A program made the translations under genes and the position numbers. The notes beneath the pieces are model-generated. The model made no database searches and was not told where the DNA came from. It saw nothing but the letters and a program-made list of their open reading frames with translations. Shown in pieces: positions 4,654 to 12,072 of a stretch of 13,338 nucleotides of DNA (its first letter is position 1; every line of letters starts with the position of its first letter). The stretch spans positions 1-13,338 of the forward strand of contig MFVN01000042.1 of the NCBI GenBank assembly GCA_001786095.1, in the 5' to 3' direction. Source of the DNA: Candidatus Nomurabacteria bacterium RIFCSPLOWO2_02_FULL_42_17. GTDB taxonomy: Bacteria > Patescibacteriota > Minisyncoccia > Phycocordibacterales > MFVN01.

Positions 4654-4753
4654 CCCTCATATTGCGCTTGTCTCTGGATTTTGATAAATAAATCTAATCT
4701 GGGAAGATACGCGTTTCCCAATCGGTCGTTTTATAAAAAAATAATTGTAAAGT

Positions 4754-4888
4754 ATGAGTTACAACGACAATGTTTTAGATAAAGACGAGGAGGGAGAGGA
4801 AAAAATAGATGAAATGGGTGTAGAAAAAAATTACGGCGCGGAAGAGGAGGAGGAAGACGACTATTTTTATAACAACAGCGAACAATAA
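4754..4888 (+). CDS. 44-aa highly acidic peptide
   Basis: ATG 4754 to TAA 4886-4888 encodes 44 residues, 18 of them Asp or Glu, including a run of five Glu and two Asp at 30-36, followed by the aromatic, Asn-rich tail YFYNNSEQ. It lies between ruvC and a strong terminator that starts at its stop codon, which suggests it is the last gene of the ruvC-side transcript. No fold, metal motif or membrane segment is apparent; such composition is usual for disordered DNA-mimic-like or ribosome-associated peptides, but I have no basis for choosing a role. No Shine-Dalgarno is evident. It may be non-coding purine-rich DNA, though the clean placement argues for a gene. Confidence 0.5.
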   Translation: MSYNDNVLDKDEEGEEKIDEMGVEKNYGAEEEEEDDYFYNNSEQ

Positions 4889-4925
4889 CAAAACCCCCTC
4901 CGCCTTCGGCGGAGGGGGTTTTGTT
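4887..4925. terminator. Bidirectional intrinsic terminator between acidic peptide and tyrS
   Basis: An 18-bp perfect stem pairs 4887-4904 with 4908-4925 around a TTC loop. Its core is CCCCCTCCGCC/GGCGGAGGGGG, flanked by A4 and T4, so it can end transcripts from both sides. The arms overlap the stop codons of both convergent genes. Confidence 0.95.
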
Positions 4926-6096
4926 AAACAACTATTTTTACAAAACGTTTCTTGCCAATCCGCAGAGTAAGATTAGTTTGTAGTTTGTAACTTGTAGTTT
5001 GTAGCTTTTCCATAATGCTTAAATTAATTATAGCCCCCTCTTTAATCAACCGCCCGAAGTCGTTTTTGGATTTAACAATTTTACCCCTAACCAGAACGTC
5101 GGAAAGAAATTCTCCTTTGTGGGCTATAATTTCCGGCAAATCTTCCGGAATTTCTTTTTTCTGGAATATTTTAGTGAAACTCTTTTGAGCTTCTTGCGCG
5201 GCTTTTTCTCCGTGGTAAATTTTTACGATTTCGTAAGCCAATTTTATTTTCAAATCGCGGGGATTTTTATCTTTAAGAATTTCTGATTCTGAAATATCCG
5301 TACAGAGTCTAAAATATTTTGGAACAAGATCATCCCGCACTGACATAATCTTGCCAAACATATCAGAGGGCTCATCCGCGATGGTAATCACATTACCCCA
5401 AGAAGTAGACATCTTGCGCCCATCCGTACCTTCAAGCATCTCCACTGTCAAAATGTCTTGTTGGGGCATTTTATAATGCTTCTGGACAATCCGCCCGGCC
5501 TTCAGGTTGAACAATTGATCGAAACCGCCTATCTCTATATCGGCTTTCATTATTACGCTGTCATAGCCCTGAAATAATGGGTATAAAAATTCACGCAAAG
5601 AAACCTCTTCCCTTTTTTCAAGCCGGTCCTTGAAATTTCGACGATTGGACATTTGTGAAACGGAAAAACTCTCCGCTAAATTTGTTATTTCCATGGCATT
5701 CAGTTTCTTAAGCCATCGGCTGTTGTATTCGAATTCAGTCTTTTTTAAATCAATAATTTTCCCAAGTTGGATTTTGTAGTTTTTCATATTCGCTTTGATT
5801 TCTTTTTCAGAAAGCATTGGGCGCTTTTCCAGCTTATCAGAAGGATCACCAATCATGGCGGTAAAGTCTCCAACTATTAAAATCACCTGATGGCCCAAGT
5901 CTTGAAACTGCCTTAACTTGCGCAAAGCGGCGGCCCGGCCCAGATGGATTTTTGGACCAGTTGGATCAATGCCTATTTTCACCCGAAGCTGTCTGCCGGA
6001 AAGCAGTTTTTTCTTCAAACTTTCTTTGACAAAGACGTCCTCCACGCCTCGATTTAAAACCTTCTCTATTTTCTCGGGGTCGGTGTTTATTTTCAT
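4924..6096 (-). CDS. tyrS: Tyrosyl-tRNA synthetase
   Basis: A 390-aa class I synthetase that charges tRNA-Tyr. The HIGH box appears as IHLGR (50-54) after KIGIDPTGP, followed by GDFTAMIGDPSDK; the KMSKS box is KMSTS (228-232) in EGTDGRKMSTSWGN, and QGYDSVIMKADIEIGGFDQ binds the amino acid. This is the bacterial TyrRS branch that uses an S4-like C-terminal RNA-binding domain, here about residues 330-390. That domain is unusual: between GAIINLS and LRIGKKRFVKI, residues of about 364-376 (EKLQTTSYKLQTNL region) are encoded by a heptamer repeat, replacing the usual INGEK turn. The frame is kept and the conserved end (LRIGKKRF) is intact. The start at 6096 follows a predicted promoter by 6 nt, suggesting leaderless translation. 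It converges on the acidic peptide gene and diverges from the PBP gene. Confidence 0.97.
   Translation of the reverse strand: MKINTDPEKIEKVLNRGVEDVFVKESLKKKLLSGRQLRVKIGIDPTGPKIHLGRAAALRKLRQFQDLGHQVILIVGDFTAMIGDPSDKLEKRPMLSEKEIKANMKNYKIQLGKIIDLKKTEFEYNSRWLKKLNAMEITNLAESFSVSQMSNRRNFKDRLEKREEVSLREFLYPLFQGYDSVIMKADIEIGGFDQLFNLKAGRIVQKHYKMPQQDILTVEMLEGTDGRKMSTSWGNVITIADEPSDMFGKIMSVRDDLVPKYFRLCTDISESEILKDKNPRDLKIKLAYEIVKIYHGEKAAQEAQKSFTKIFQKKEIPEDLPEIIAHKGEFLSDVLVRGKIVKSKNDFGRLIKEGAIINLSIMEKLQTTSYKLQTNLTLRIGKKRFVKIVV
4974..5008 (-). repeat. Heptamer repeat inside the tyrS S4 domain
   Basis: Five head-to-tail 7-nt units on the plus strand: TAGTTTG, TAGTTTG, TAACTTG, TAGTTTG, TAGCTTT. On the coding strand this reads as CAAACTA-type units, the same YAARYTA family as at 1962-2008. 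It encodes the sequence LQTTSYKLQTNL within tyrS. Confidence 0.85.
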
Positions 6097-6102
6097 ACTT
6101 AA

Positions 6103-6131
6103 AATATACCATAAAAACGCTATTATGTTAT
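6103..6131 (-). promoter_or_regulatory. Predicted tyrS promoter (leaderless)
   Basis: On the minus strand ATAACA (6131-6126, 4/6) and TATATT (6108-6103, 5/6) are 17 bp apart. The -10 ends 6 nt before the tyrS ATG, so transcription would start at or next to the start codon. Confidence 0.5.
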
Positions 6132-6143
6132 TATGGAAACATT

Positions 6144-8669
6144 ATGAAAGGTTGCCACCGCCCGCATAGACATTTTCTAAGAAACCTTTTTTTCTTTTTT
6201 GGTGGATTGACGCTTCTAATCGCCGGTTTTGTTTTTTTGTCGGTAGCCACGATAAAGATTCCTGATTTTCGCTCTTTTGAAGAACGAAAAGTGGTCGGTT
6301 CGACAAAAATTTATGACCGGACCGGGGAAATCCTTTTATATGACGTCCACCAGGACGTTCGACGCACGGTTATTCCTTATTCAGAAATGGGTGTGAATAT
6401 AAAAAACGCCACAGTGGCTATCGAAGACTCTTCTTTTTACCAGCACCGTGGCATACGTTTAAAATCAACCTTGCGGGCGCTTTTATACAATCTTCTTTCC
6501 GGAAAAACTTTACAAGGGGGCTCAACCATAACCCAGCAAATTATAAAAAACACCTTGCTTACACCAGAAAAAACCGCTACGCGTAAAATAAAAGAATGGA
6601 TTTTGGCGCTTAAAATTGAAAATGTGTTAAGTAAAGAAAGTATTTTAGAAACTTATTTAAATGAAACACCTTATGGTGGAAATATTTACGGGGTAAAAGA
6701 GGCGACTCAAAGTTTTTTTAACAAAGAACCTCGAAACTTGACTTTGGCTGAGGCGACTTATTTAGCGGCCATCCCAAAGGCCCCAACCTTTTATTCTCCT
6801 TATGGCAAAAATCGGGAAAAATTAGATAGCCGAAAAAATTTGGTGTTAAAACGGATGTTGGATTTAGATTTTATAAATGAGAAAGAATATATTCAAGCGC
6901 AGACTGAAACCGTATCGTTCCGCCCGCAAGAAAAATTTGGAATAAAAGCTCCGCATTTTGTTTTCTTTATAAAAGAATATTTAGAGCAAAAATACGGACG
7001 CGATGTGGTGGAAAACAGCGGTTTAAAAGTTATAACTACTCTGGATTATGAAATGCAATCCAAGGCCGAAGAAATTGTGCTTAATCATGCTTTGGAAAAT
7101 GAAAAAAAATTCGGGGGTGAAAACGGAAGTATGGTGGCCTTAGACCCAAAGACCGGACAGATTTTGGTTATGGTTGGTTCGCGCGATTATTTTGATAAAG
7201 GAATTGATGGTAATTACAATGTGGCTATGGCAAAACGCCAACCCGGATCATCGTTTAAACCGTTTGTATATGCAACAGCTTTTAAGGCTGGCTACACGCC
7301 GGATTCTATAATCTTTGATTTGCCGACCGAATTTCAAACCACCTGCGGTGTCTATGGTCGTGCCCTACCAGGTTATCGGCAGGATGATTGCTATAGTCCG
7401 AGAAATTATAATGATAAATTTCTTGGTCCTATAAGCATAAGAAGCGCTTTACAACAATCAATCAACCTTGTGGCGGTTAAAATGCTTTATTTGGTCGGGG
7501 TGGATGAATCTATAAAAACCGCCCGTGAAATGGGTTTGGCGACACTTTCAGATTCTTCCCGTTATGGATTAGCTTTAGTTTTGGGTGGTGGTGAAGTTAC
7601 GCTTTTGGATATGACTTCAGCTTATGGCGTATTCGCCACCGGCGGTATACGCCGGCCGGCCAAAAGTATTTTAAAAATTGAAAACGCTGGGGGAAAAACA
7701 CTGGAAGAATTTCAAAATGAAGAATATCAGGTATTGCCGGAAAATATAGCCCTAATAATGTCTAATGTGCTTTCGGATAATGAAGCGCGTGTGCCAACTT
7801 TTGGCCGCAATTCTTCGCTTTACGTGCCCGGCTGGCAAGTAGCGGCAAAAACCGGAACAACAAACAATTGGCGCGATGGGTGGCTTATTGGTTATACGCC
7901 ATCACTGTCTTTAGGAACATGGACGGGAAATAACGACAATCGCTCTATGTCCAGGTCAGCTTCAACGGTGGCCGGGCCTATGTGGAAAGAATTTATGTCT
8001 TGGGCACTGCAAACTTTTCCCGAACGTTTTCCAAACGAAACTTTTAATTCCCCAGACATACCTCAACCAGAAAAACCAATATTGCGCGGAGAATGGTTGG
8101 GTGGGGAAAGCTTTTTTATCGACCGTATTTCTGGAAAACTAGCGACTGAATATACGCCACGTGAAACAAAGGTTGAACATATTATAACCAACGTTCATTC
8201 TGAACTTTTTTGGATTCAAAAAGATAATCCGTTGGGGCCGGCACCCGAAAACCCAGCAAACGATCCGCAGTTTGAGCACTGGGAAATTCCCACGCAAAAT
8301 TGGTGGGCGCAAAATAGCGGACGTTTTGCGGCTACGAGTATAAAAAACAAACCCACCGCTTACGATGATGTGCATATACCGGGAAAAATGCCAATAGTGG
8401 AAATATTGAACCCAGAACCAAATAAAGTTTATGGGCTTGGGGAAAAAATAAATGTAAATTTAAAAAATTCAGGTGTTTATCCTGTTCAAAAAGTTGATTT
8501 CTTTGTGAATGAAGAATATCTTGGTAGCGCGATACATCTGCCTTTTTCAATATCTTTTCTGCCAAATGAAGTAGACGCCATTGAATCCGAAAACAAACTT
8601 AGAATTATGGTGACTGATTCAGTCTTTAACACCACTGAAGCCACTATGCAATTCAACGTAGCTCTTTAG
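6144..8669 (+). CDS. Class A (bifunctional) penicillin-binding protein, PBP1A-like
   Basis: An 841-aa peptidoglycan glycosyltransferase/transpeptidase. Order of parts: a basic N-terminus, one signal-anchor helix (about 13-36), a GT51 domain with the catalytic Glu in AIEDSSFYQHRG (E94) and LQGGSTITQQIIKN (123-136), then a transpeptidase domain with SxxK at S369-K372 (RQPGSSFKPF), SxN at S439-N441 and KTG at 569-571 (AAKTGTTNNWRDGW). A C-terminal extension from about 748 (VEILNPEPNKVYGLGEKINV) resembles the Ig-like C-terminal domain seen on some class A PBPs. It polymerises lipid II and cross-links the stem peptides outside the membrane, so the cell has a peptidoglycan wall. ATG 6144 has a partial GGA 7 nt upstream and is the first usable start. 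Its last 17 bp overlap the end of the convergent DciA-like gene. Confidence 0.96.
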   Translation: MKGCHRPHRHFLRNLFFFFGGLTLLIAGFVFLSVATIKIPDFRSFEERKVVGSTKIYDRTGEILLYDVHQDVRRTVIPYSEMGVNIKNATVAIEDSSFYQHRGIRLKSTLRALLYNLLSGKTLQGGSTITQQIIKNTLLTPEKTATRKIKEWILALKIENVLSKESILETYLNETPYGGNIYGVKEATQSFFNKEPRNLTLAEATYLAAIPKAPTFYSPYGKNREKLDSRKNLVLKRMLDLDFINEKEYIQAQTETVSFRPQEKFGIKAPHFVFFIKEYLEQKYGRDVVENSGLKVITTLDYEMQSKAEEIVLNHALENEKKFGGENGSMVALDPKTGQILVMVGSRDYFDKGIDGNYNVAMAKRQPGSSFKPFVYATAFKAGYTPDSIIFDLPTEFQTTCGVYGRALPGYRQDDCYSPRNYNDKFLGPISIRSALQQSINLVAVKMLYLVGVDESIKTAREMGLATLSDSSRYGLALVLGGGEVTLLDMTSAYGVFATGGIRRPAKSILKIENAGGKTLEEFQNEEYQVLPENIALIMSNVLSDNEARVPTFGRNSSLYVPGWQVAAKTGTTNNWRDGWLIGYTPSLSLGTWTGNNDNRSMSRSASTVAGPMWKEFMSWALQTFPERFPNETFNSPDIPQPEKPILRGEWLGGESFFIDRISGKLATEYTPRETKVEHIITNVHSELFWIQKDNPLGPAPENPANDPQFEHWEIPTQNWWAQNSGRFAATSIKNKPTAYDDVHIPGKMPIVEILNPEPNKVYGLGEKINVNLKNSGVYPVQKVDFFVNEEYLGSAIHLPFSISFLPNEVDAIESENKLRIMVTDSVFNTTEATMQFNVAL

Positions 8670-8910
8670 GGGCCGAGGGGCCGAGGAGTTTTTGAAGCTC
8701 GGAAAGAATTTCAGATTTTTTCATAAAAATTTCCGATTTAGCGGATGGAGAAGCAGAAATTCTGGCTATTCCGTTGTGGATTTCAATTTTTTTTTCATTA
8801 AGACCGGCTTGGGTATGTTTATTTATAATTAAAGCAATTGTTCGTCGTGTTTCTATGCCAGATTTAAGTAATTGACTAAACTTGACCAATAATTCAGAAA
8901 TTTTTTTCAT
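8653..8910 (-). CDS. DciA-like (DUF721) small protein
   Basis: An 85-aa protein. The pattern KIEIHNGIARISASPSAKSE followed by IFMKKSEILSELQKLLG resembles the core of DUF721/DciA: a beta segment with conserved small residues, then a helix ending in Leu-Gly. It is much shorter than usual DciA proteins and lacks their C-terminal tail. DciA loads the replicative helicase in bacteria without DnaC/DnaI and often lies near dnaA/dnaN. Here it follows dnaN by 18 nt on the same strand, so it is probably the last gene of a dnaA-dnaN-dciA cluster. The first 30 residues are helical and basic. Its 3' end overlaps the PBP gene and includes a GGGGCCGA tandem duplication (8669-8684). Gene reality is likely; the family call is by pattern and moderate. 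Confidence 0.6.
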   Translation of the reverse strand: MKKISELLVKFSQLLKSGIETRRTIALIINKHTQAGLNEKKIEIHNGIARISASPSAKSEIFMKKSEILSELQKLLGPSAPKELR

Positions 8911-8928
8911 TATCTTTTTCTTTGTTTT

Positions 8929-10050
8929 TTATTTTTCGGTTTTTGTTTCTGATTTAGAGGGGCTTATGGGCATAATAAGATAAGTAAAAGATGAATCAGA
9001 CACACCGCGCGCTAGAATGGGTTTATCGGCCCCATTAAATCTAATTACAATACTGTCATCAGATATGGCCGGCAAACAATCCATTAAGTATTTAAGATTC
9101 AAATTAACTTCAATATTTTCCCCAGAAAGCGCGGCATCCACGCGTGTGTGGTTTTCTCCAACTTCAGCGCTTTTTGAATTTATAAAGAAGTTTTTCTCTC
9201 GCGGGCGCGCTATTAAACTTATTTGGTTAAACTTACCAGAAAAAACACCGGCAATTTTTAGGGCACTTAAAAAATCTTGTTTGAGTACAATTGTTTCTGT
9301 GGTTTTTTCTTTGGGAATTATTTGGCGATAATCCGGATAAATCCCATCAATTAAACGAGAGGTTACATAAATTCCGTTACAAGAAAATGAGATTTGGTTT
9401 TTGTTATAACTTATTTTGATTTCTCCATCCAATCCGTCAAATATCCTTATTATTTCAACAACATTCCTGAAAGGTAAAATTATTCCGGGTATTTCTTCTT
9501 GGTTTTTTGTTTTTATTCTTTTTTCAGCCAAACGAAAGGAATCTGTGGCCACAAATACCAGTTGCCCGTTTTCTGACCACATATAAACACTGGATATTTC
9601 CGGTTTAATATCAGAAACCAAAGCGCTCCAATGAACAGATTTAATTCCATTGATTAAAATGTTTGAGTTTATGTTAAATGTTTTTCCAGACACAGATGGA
9701 ATGGTTGGAAAATCCTCAGCCGGAAGACTTTTAACTAAAATATTACTATTTTTCGAGTTTATTAATATGTTCCCCTGTAAAGATTCTAAGGTAACCGTGT
9801 TTTGGTTTATGTTAGAAAATATATTATTAAGAATATCGCCACTTACAGCCACTACCCCCTCTTTGGAAACTTTGGCGGGAATTTCTATTTCAATTCCTAA
9901 ACTCAAGTTGGTTGAGCGTATATTTAATAACTTACCAGAAACCTTAAATAAAATAGTGGAAAGTATTGGAAGACTTAAATTTTTACCAACAATACGGCTA
10001 GCTAGGGCAACCGCGTTTTTTAATTTATCAACACTAACTTCTAATTTCAT
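8929..10050 (-). CDS. dnaN: DNA polymerase III sliding clamp (beta subunit)
   Basis: A 373-aa protein with the usual clamp length of three ~120-residue domains. Typical pieces are MKLEVSVDKLKNAVALASR at the N-terminus, LPILSTILFKV, LPAEDFPTIP, ATDSFRLAEKRI in the second domain, DGIYPDYRQIIP at the start of the third, and the C-terminal TYLIMPISP, where partner-binding residues of beta clamps lie. A dimer of DnaN encircles DNA and tethers the replicase. It is downstream of dnaA on the same strand with a very AT-rich 116-bp gap. The C-terminal tail after SPSK (SETKTEK) is a short charged extension. A 23-codon ORF ends in an ATGA overlap with its start, and no Shine-Dalgarno is seen. Confidence 0.96.
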   Translation of the reverse strand: MKLEVSVDKLKNAVALASRIVGKNLSLPILSTILFKVSGKLLNIRSTNLSLGIEIEIPAKVSKEGVVAVSGDILNNIFSNINQNTVTLESLQGNILINSKNSNILVKSLPAEDFPTIPSVSGKTFNINSNILINGIKSVHWSALVSDIKPEISSVYMWSENGQLVFVATDSFRLAEKRIKTKNQEEIPGIILPFRNVVEIIRIFDGLDGEIKISYNKNQISFSCNGIYVTSRLIDGIYPDYRQIIPKEKTTETIVLKQDFLSALKIAGVFSGKFNQISLIARPREKNFFINSKSAEVGENHTRVDAALSGENIEVNLNLKYLMDCLPAISDDSIVIRFNGADKPILARGVSDSSFTYLIMPISPSKSETKTEK

Positions 10051-10118
10051 TGTTTAAATAAATTATTATTATTAATGGTGTTAATTTCTTGAAAACCCAA
10101 ATCAGTGTTATTTTTCAT
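10047..10118 (-). other. Possible 23-aa leader ORF before dnaN
   Basis: ATG 10118-10116 opens 23 codons, and TGA 10049-10047 overlaps the dnaN ATG as ATGA. The peptide is Asn-rich (MKNNTDLGFQEI start), as expected from AT-rich DNA, and has no Shine-Dalgarno. It could couple translation to dnaN or be chance. The rest of this 116-bp gap (10051-10166) is A/T runs with a GTTAATAAATTAAC palindrome at 10151-10164 just after the dnaA stop, followed on the minus strand by T-rich sequence (weak terminator). Confidence 0.2.
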
Positions 10119-10166
10119 GGTTATTTTTTGTTTTTTAAAAATAATAAAATGTTAATAAATTAACGA

Positions 10167-11513
10167 CTATTTAAGAATGGCTCTTATACGCTCAAGTTCT
10201 TCATAGATTGTTGGGTTGGTTTTCAACTCGTTTTTAACCTTTTCATATGAGTGAATGACTGTTGTGTGGTCTTTACCCCCAAGTTTTTGCCCAATTAATG
10301 GGTAAGAAACACTATAATCTTCACGCAATAAATACATAATTATTTGTCGGGTGCGCACTATTTCCCGCCGACGAGTTTTTTCATAAATAACCCCCTCGTT
10401 TACATTATAGAAATCAGCGATAATTTTTACAATATCTTTAACTGAAACATTCTTTTTTGGCTTAATATTATTACACACAAGCTTCTTTACTTCATTTATA
10501 GTTAAACCATTTTTAAGCTGAATTTGGCATATTACTGTATTTAAACTTCCCTCCAACTCCCGTATATTTCCATTAACCGACCGAGCTATATATTCTAAAA
10601 CATCAAGCGGAATATCAATGTTTAGTTCCGAAGACTTAGCTTTTAACACCGCCAAACGTGATTCGTAGTCCGGTTCAGTTATATCAACGGTCATACCCTG
10701 AGCAAAGCGTGATTTTAAACGATCTTCCAACCCAGGTATAAAATTAGGGTGTTTATCAGAGGAAAATATAATTGGCCGCCCCGATTCATAAAAAGTATTA
10801 AAAGTATGAAACAACTCTTCTTGAGTTTTATCCATTTTTCCAACAAATTGTATGTCGTCAATTATTAAAACATCATATTTTCTATACTTTTCTTTAAAAG
10901 AGTTGGCTTTGTTGTTTTGAAAAGAATTGACTAAATCGGTCGCGAATCTTTCTAGGGTTATATAATAAACTTTTTTATCAGGGTAACGTGATTTTATAGA
11001 ATTACCAGTTGCTTGAATTAAATGCGTTTTCCCCAATCCGGTTCCACCATATATAAAAAGTGGATTATAAGCCCGGCCAGGATTATTAATTACCGCCCGG
11101 GCGGCCGCGTGAGCCAATTCATTAAAAGACCCCACTATGAAAGAATCAAAAGTATAGCGCGGGTTCAAATTATCATCACGGCTTACATATAAATCATGAA
11201 AAGGAAGCTCTCCACGGTTAATCATAATTTTTCCTTGAGTATTGTGTGTCTGGTTTTGTTCTGGCGCGCGTGTTACAACATACTCCACCGCCCGTATATG
11301 TTCAGCTGTTTCCACAAGCGTCTTTAATATTAACCTGTGAAACTTATTAGCTATCCACTCCTTCACGAACTCATTAGGAACGCACAGAAAAACAACCCCA
11401 CCCTCTTCTTTGAGGATATTAGTATTTTTAAACCAGGTACTAAAGTTGGCCTTAGAAATATTAGATTCAATCTCTGTTAAACAATTACTCCAAACTTGTT
11501 TATGGTCAAGCAT
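10167..11513 (-). CDS. dnaA: Chromosomal replication initiator DnaA
   Basis: A 448-aa protein with all four DnaA domains. Domain I is about 1-75 (VWSNCLTEIESNISKANFSTWF); a short linker domain II is about 80-110. The AAA+ domain III begins NPRYTFDSFIVG (117-128), with Walker A GGTGLGKT (156-163), Walker B VLIIDDIQF (215-223), sensor/Arg region LKSRFAQG (266-273) and RELEGSLN (318-325). The helix-turn-helix domain IV contains the DnaA signature GGKDHTTVIHSYEKV (412-426), which contacts the DnaA box. It opens the origin and recruits the helicase. It is the first gene of the minus-strand dnaA-dnaN-dciA-like group. A perfect TATAAT ends 9 nt before its ATG, so the leader is at most 3-4 nt; no Shine-Dalgarno is present. 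Confidence 0.98.
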   Translation of the reverse strand: MLDHKQVWSNCLTEIESNISKANFSTWFKNTNILKEEGGVVFLCVPNEFVKEWIANKFHRLILKTLVETAEHIRAVEYVVTRAPEQNQTHNTQGKIMINRGELPFHDLYVSRDDNLNPRYTFDSFIVGSFNELAHAAARAVINNPGRAYNPLFIYGGTGLGKTHLIQATGNSIKSRYPDKKVYYITLERFATDLVNSFQNNKANSFKEKYRKYDVLIIDDIQFVGKMDKTQEELFHTFNTFYESGRPIIFSSDKHPNFIPGLEDRLKSRFAQGMTVDITEPDYESRLAVLKAKSSELNIDIPLDVLEYIARSVNGNIRELEGSLNTVICQIQLKNGLTINEVKKLVCNNIKPKKNVSVKDIVKIIADFYNVNEGVIYEKTRRREIVRTRQIIMYLLREDYSVSYPLIGQKLGGKDHTTVIHSYEKVKNELKTNPTIYEELERIRAILK

Positions 11514-11522
11514 TACTTAGAT

Positions 11523-11528
11523 ATTATA
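11523..11528 (-). promoter_or_regulatory. -10 element of the dnaA promoter
   Basis: TATAAT on the minus strand at 11528-11523 is a perfect -10. The sequence 16-18 bp upstream (around 11546-11552) gives no good -35. The predicted start is about 11516-11517, a few bases before the dnaA ATG at 11513. Confidence 0.55.
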
Positions 11529-11572
11529 TACTTCTTATAAATTAAGCAATCATCCTGCTAACTTAATTAACA

Positions 11573-11592
11573 TGTTGATAACCTGTGGATTA
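11573..11592 (+). promoter_or_regulatory. Pair of near-consensus DnaA boxes (candidate oriC or autoregulation site)
   Basis: TGTTGATAA (11573-11581) and TGTGGATTA (11584-11592) each differ by one base from TGTGGATAA, in the same orientation and 11 bp apart, about one helical turn. They lie in the 96-bp AT-rich dnaA-rpmH spacer, a common place for oriC or DnaA-binding sites. They overlap the rpmH promoter. Two boxes alone do not prove an origin. Confidence 0.55.
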
Positions 11593-11603
11593 TTTAGTAT
11601 ACT
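11575..11603 (+). promoter_or_regulatory. rpmH operon promoter (leaderless)
   Basis: TTGATA (11575-11580, 5/6) and TATACT (11598-11603, 5/6) have a 17-bp spacer. A start 7 nt downstream falls on A11610 of the rpmH ATG. DnaA box 1 covers the -35 and box 2 lies in the spacer, so DnaA binding would compete with RNA polymerase. Confidence 0.65.
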
Positions 11604-11609
11604 ACACAC

Positions 11610-11744
11610 ATGTCTGTAACCTATCAGCCTAAAAAAAGAAAACGCGCCCGAACACACGGTTTTTTAAAACGCCAATCTTCTCCGGGTGGCCAAAAAACAT
11701 TAGTTCGTCGCCGAAGAAAGGGTCGCAAGCGCTTGTCTGTTTGA
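11610..11744 (+). CDS. rpmH: Ribosomal protein bL34
   Basis: A 44-aa, very basic protein with the L34 pattern: [18 protein letters not shown], then [12 protein letters not shown] at the C-terminus. It binds 23S rRNA in the large subunit. It is the first gene of the rpmH-rnpA-yidC-jag group, divergent from dnaA as in many bacteria. The N-terminal MSV before TYQPK is slightly longer than the common MKRTYQP form. Its TGA shares one base with the rnpA ATG (TGATG), implying coupled translation. The predicted transcript begins at its start codon. Confidence 0.95.
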   Translation: MSVTYQPKKRKRARTHGFLKRQSSPGGQKTLVRRRRKGRKRLSV

Positions 11745-12067
11745 TGTTATCCAAAAAACACCGGTTACCGCGCGAATTGTTTGATAAAGTTCTGGAAAAA
11801 GGACGATTTTTTCGTTCCCCAAACCTTACTCTTAAGGTTTTACCCGCGCCCGATGGTATAAGCCGGTTTTCTTTTGTGACTAGTGGCAAGGTTTCTAAAA
11901 AAGCCACAGAACGCAATCTTTTTCGCCGCCGCGGATACGCCACGGCGGCGAAACTCCTATTTCAACTAAAATCCCCGCTTTGGATTGCGATATTTTTCAA
12001 ACCCTCCGTCAAACATAAGGTTTTTTCAGATATAGAAAGCGAACTCACTGAAATTTTGCTACAATAG
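11744..12067 (+). CDS. rnpA: Ribonuclease P protein component
   Basis: A 107-aa basic protein starting [20 protein letters not shown], the usual RnpA opening, with the RNA-binding RNR-type motif in KKATERNLFRRRGYA (53-66). It helps the RNase P RNA bind precursor tRNA for 5' maturation. An in-frame TTG lies one codon upstream, but ATG 11744 gives the one-base overlap with the rpmH stop expected of this pair. The region before the RNR motif (FSFVTSGKVSKKATERN) and the C-terminal half diverge from model proteins, as is common in CPR. Confidence 0.88.
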   Translation: MLSKKHRLPRELFDKVLEKGRFFRSPNLTLKVLPAPDGISRFSFVTSGKVSKKATERNLFRRRGYATAAKLLFQLKSPLWIAIFFKPSVKHKVFSDIESELTEILLQ

Positions 12068-12072
12068 CTAGC

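Noticed and set aside
4662..4690. TTGCGC-17-TAAATA as promoter of the acidic peptide gene
   Set aside because: Both hexamers are weak matches in an AT-rich region; alternatives fit equally well, so it was not annotated.
11741..11743. TTG at 11741 as the rnpA start
   Set aside because: The next codon is ATG, giving the TGATG one-base overlap with rpmH; nothing is gained by the TTG.
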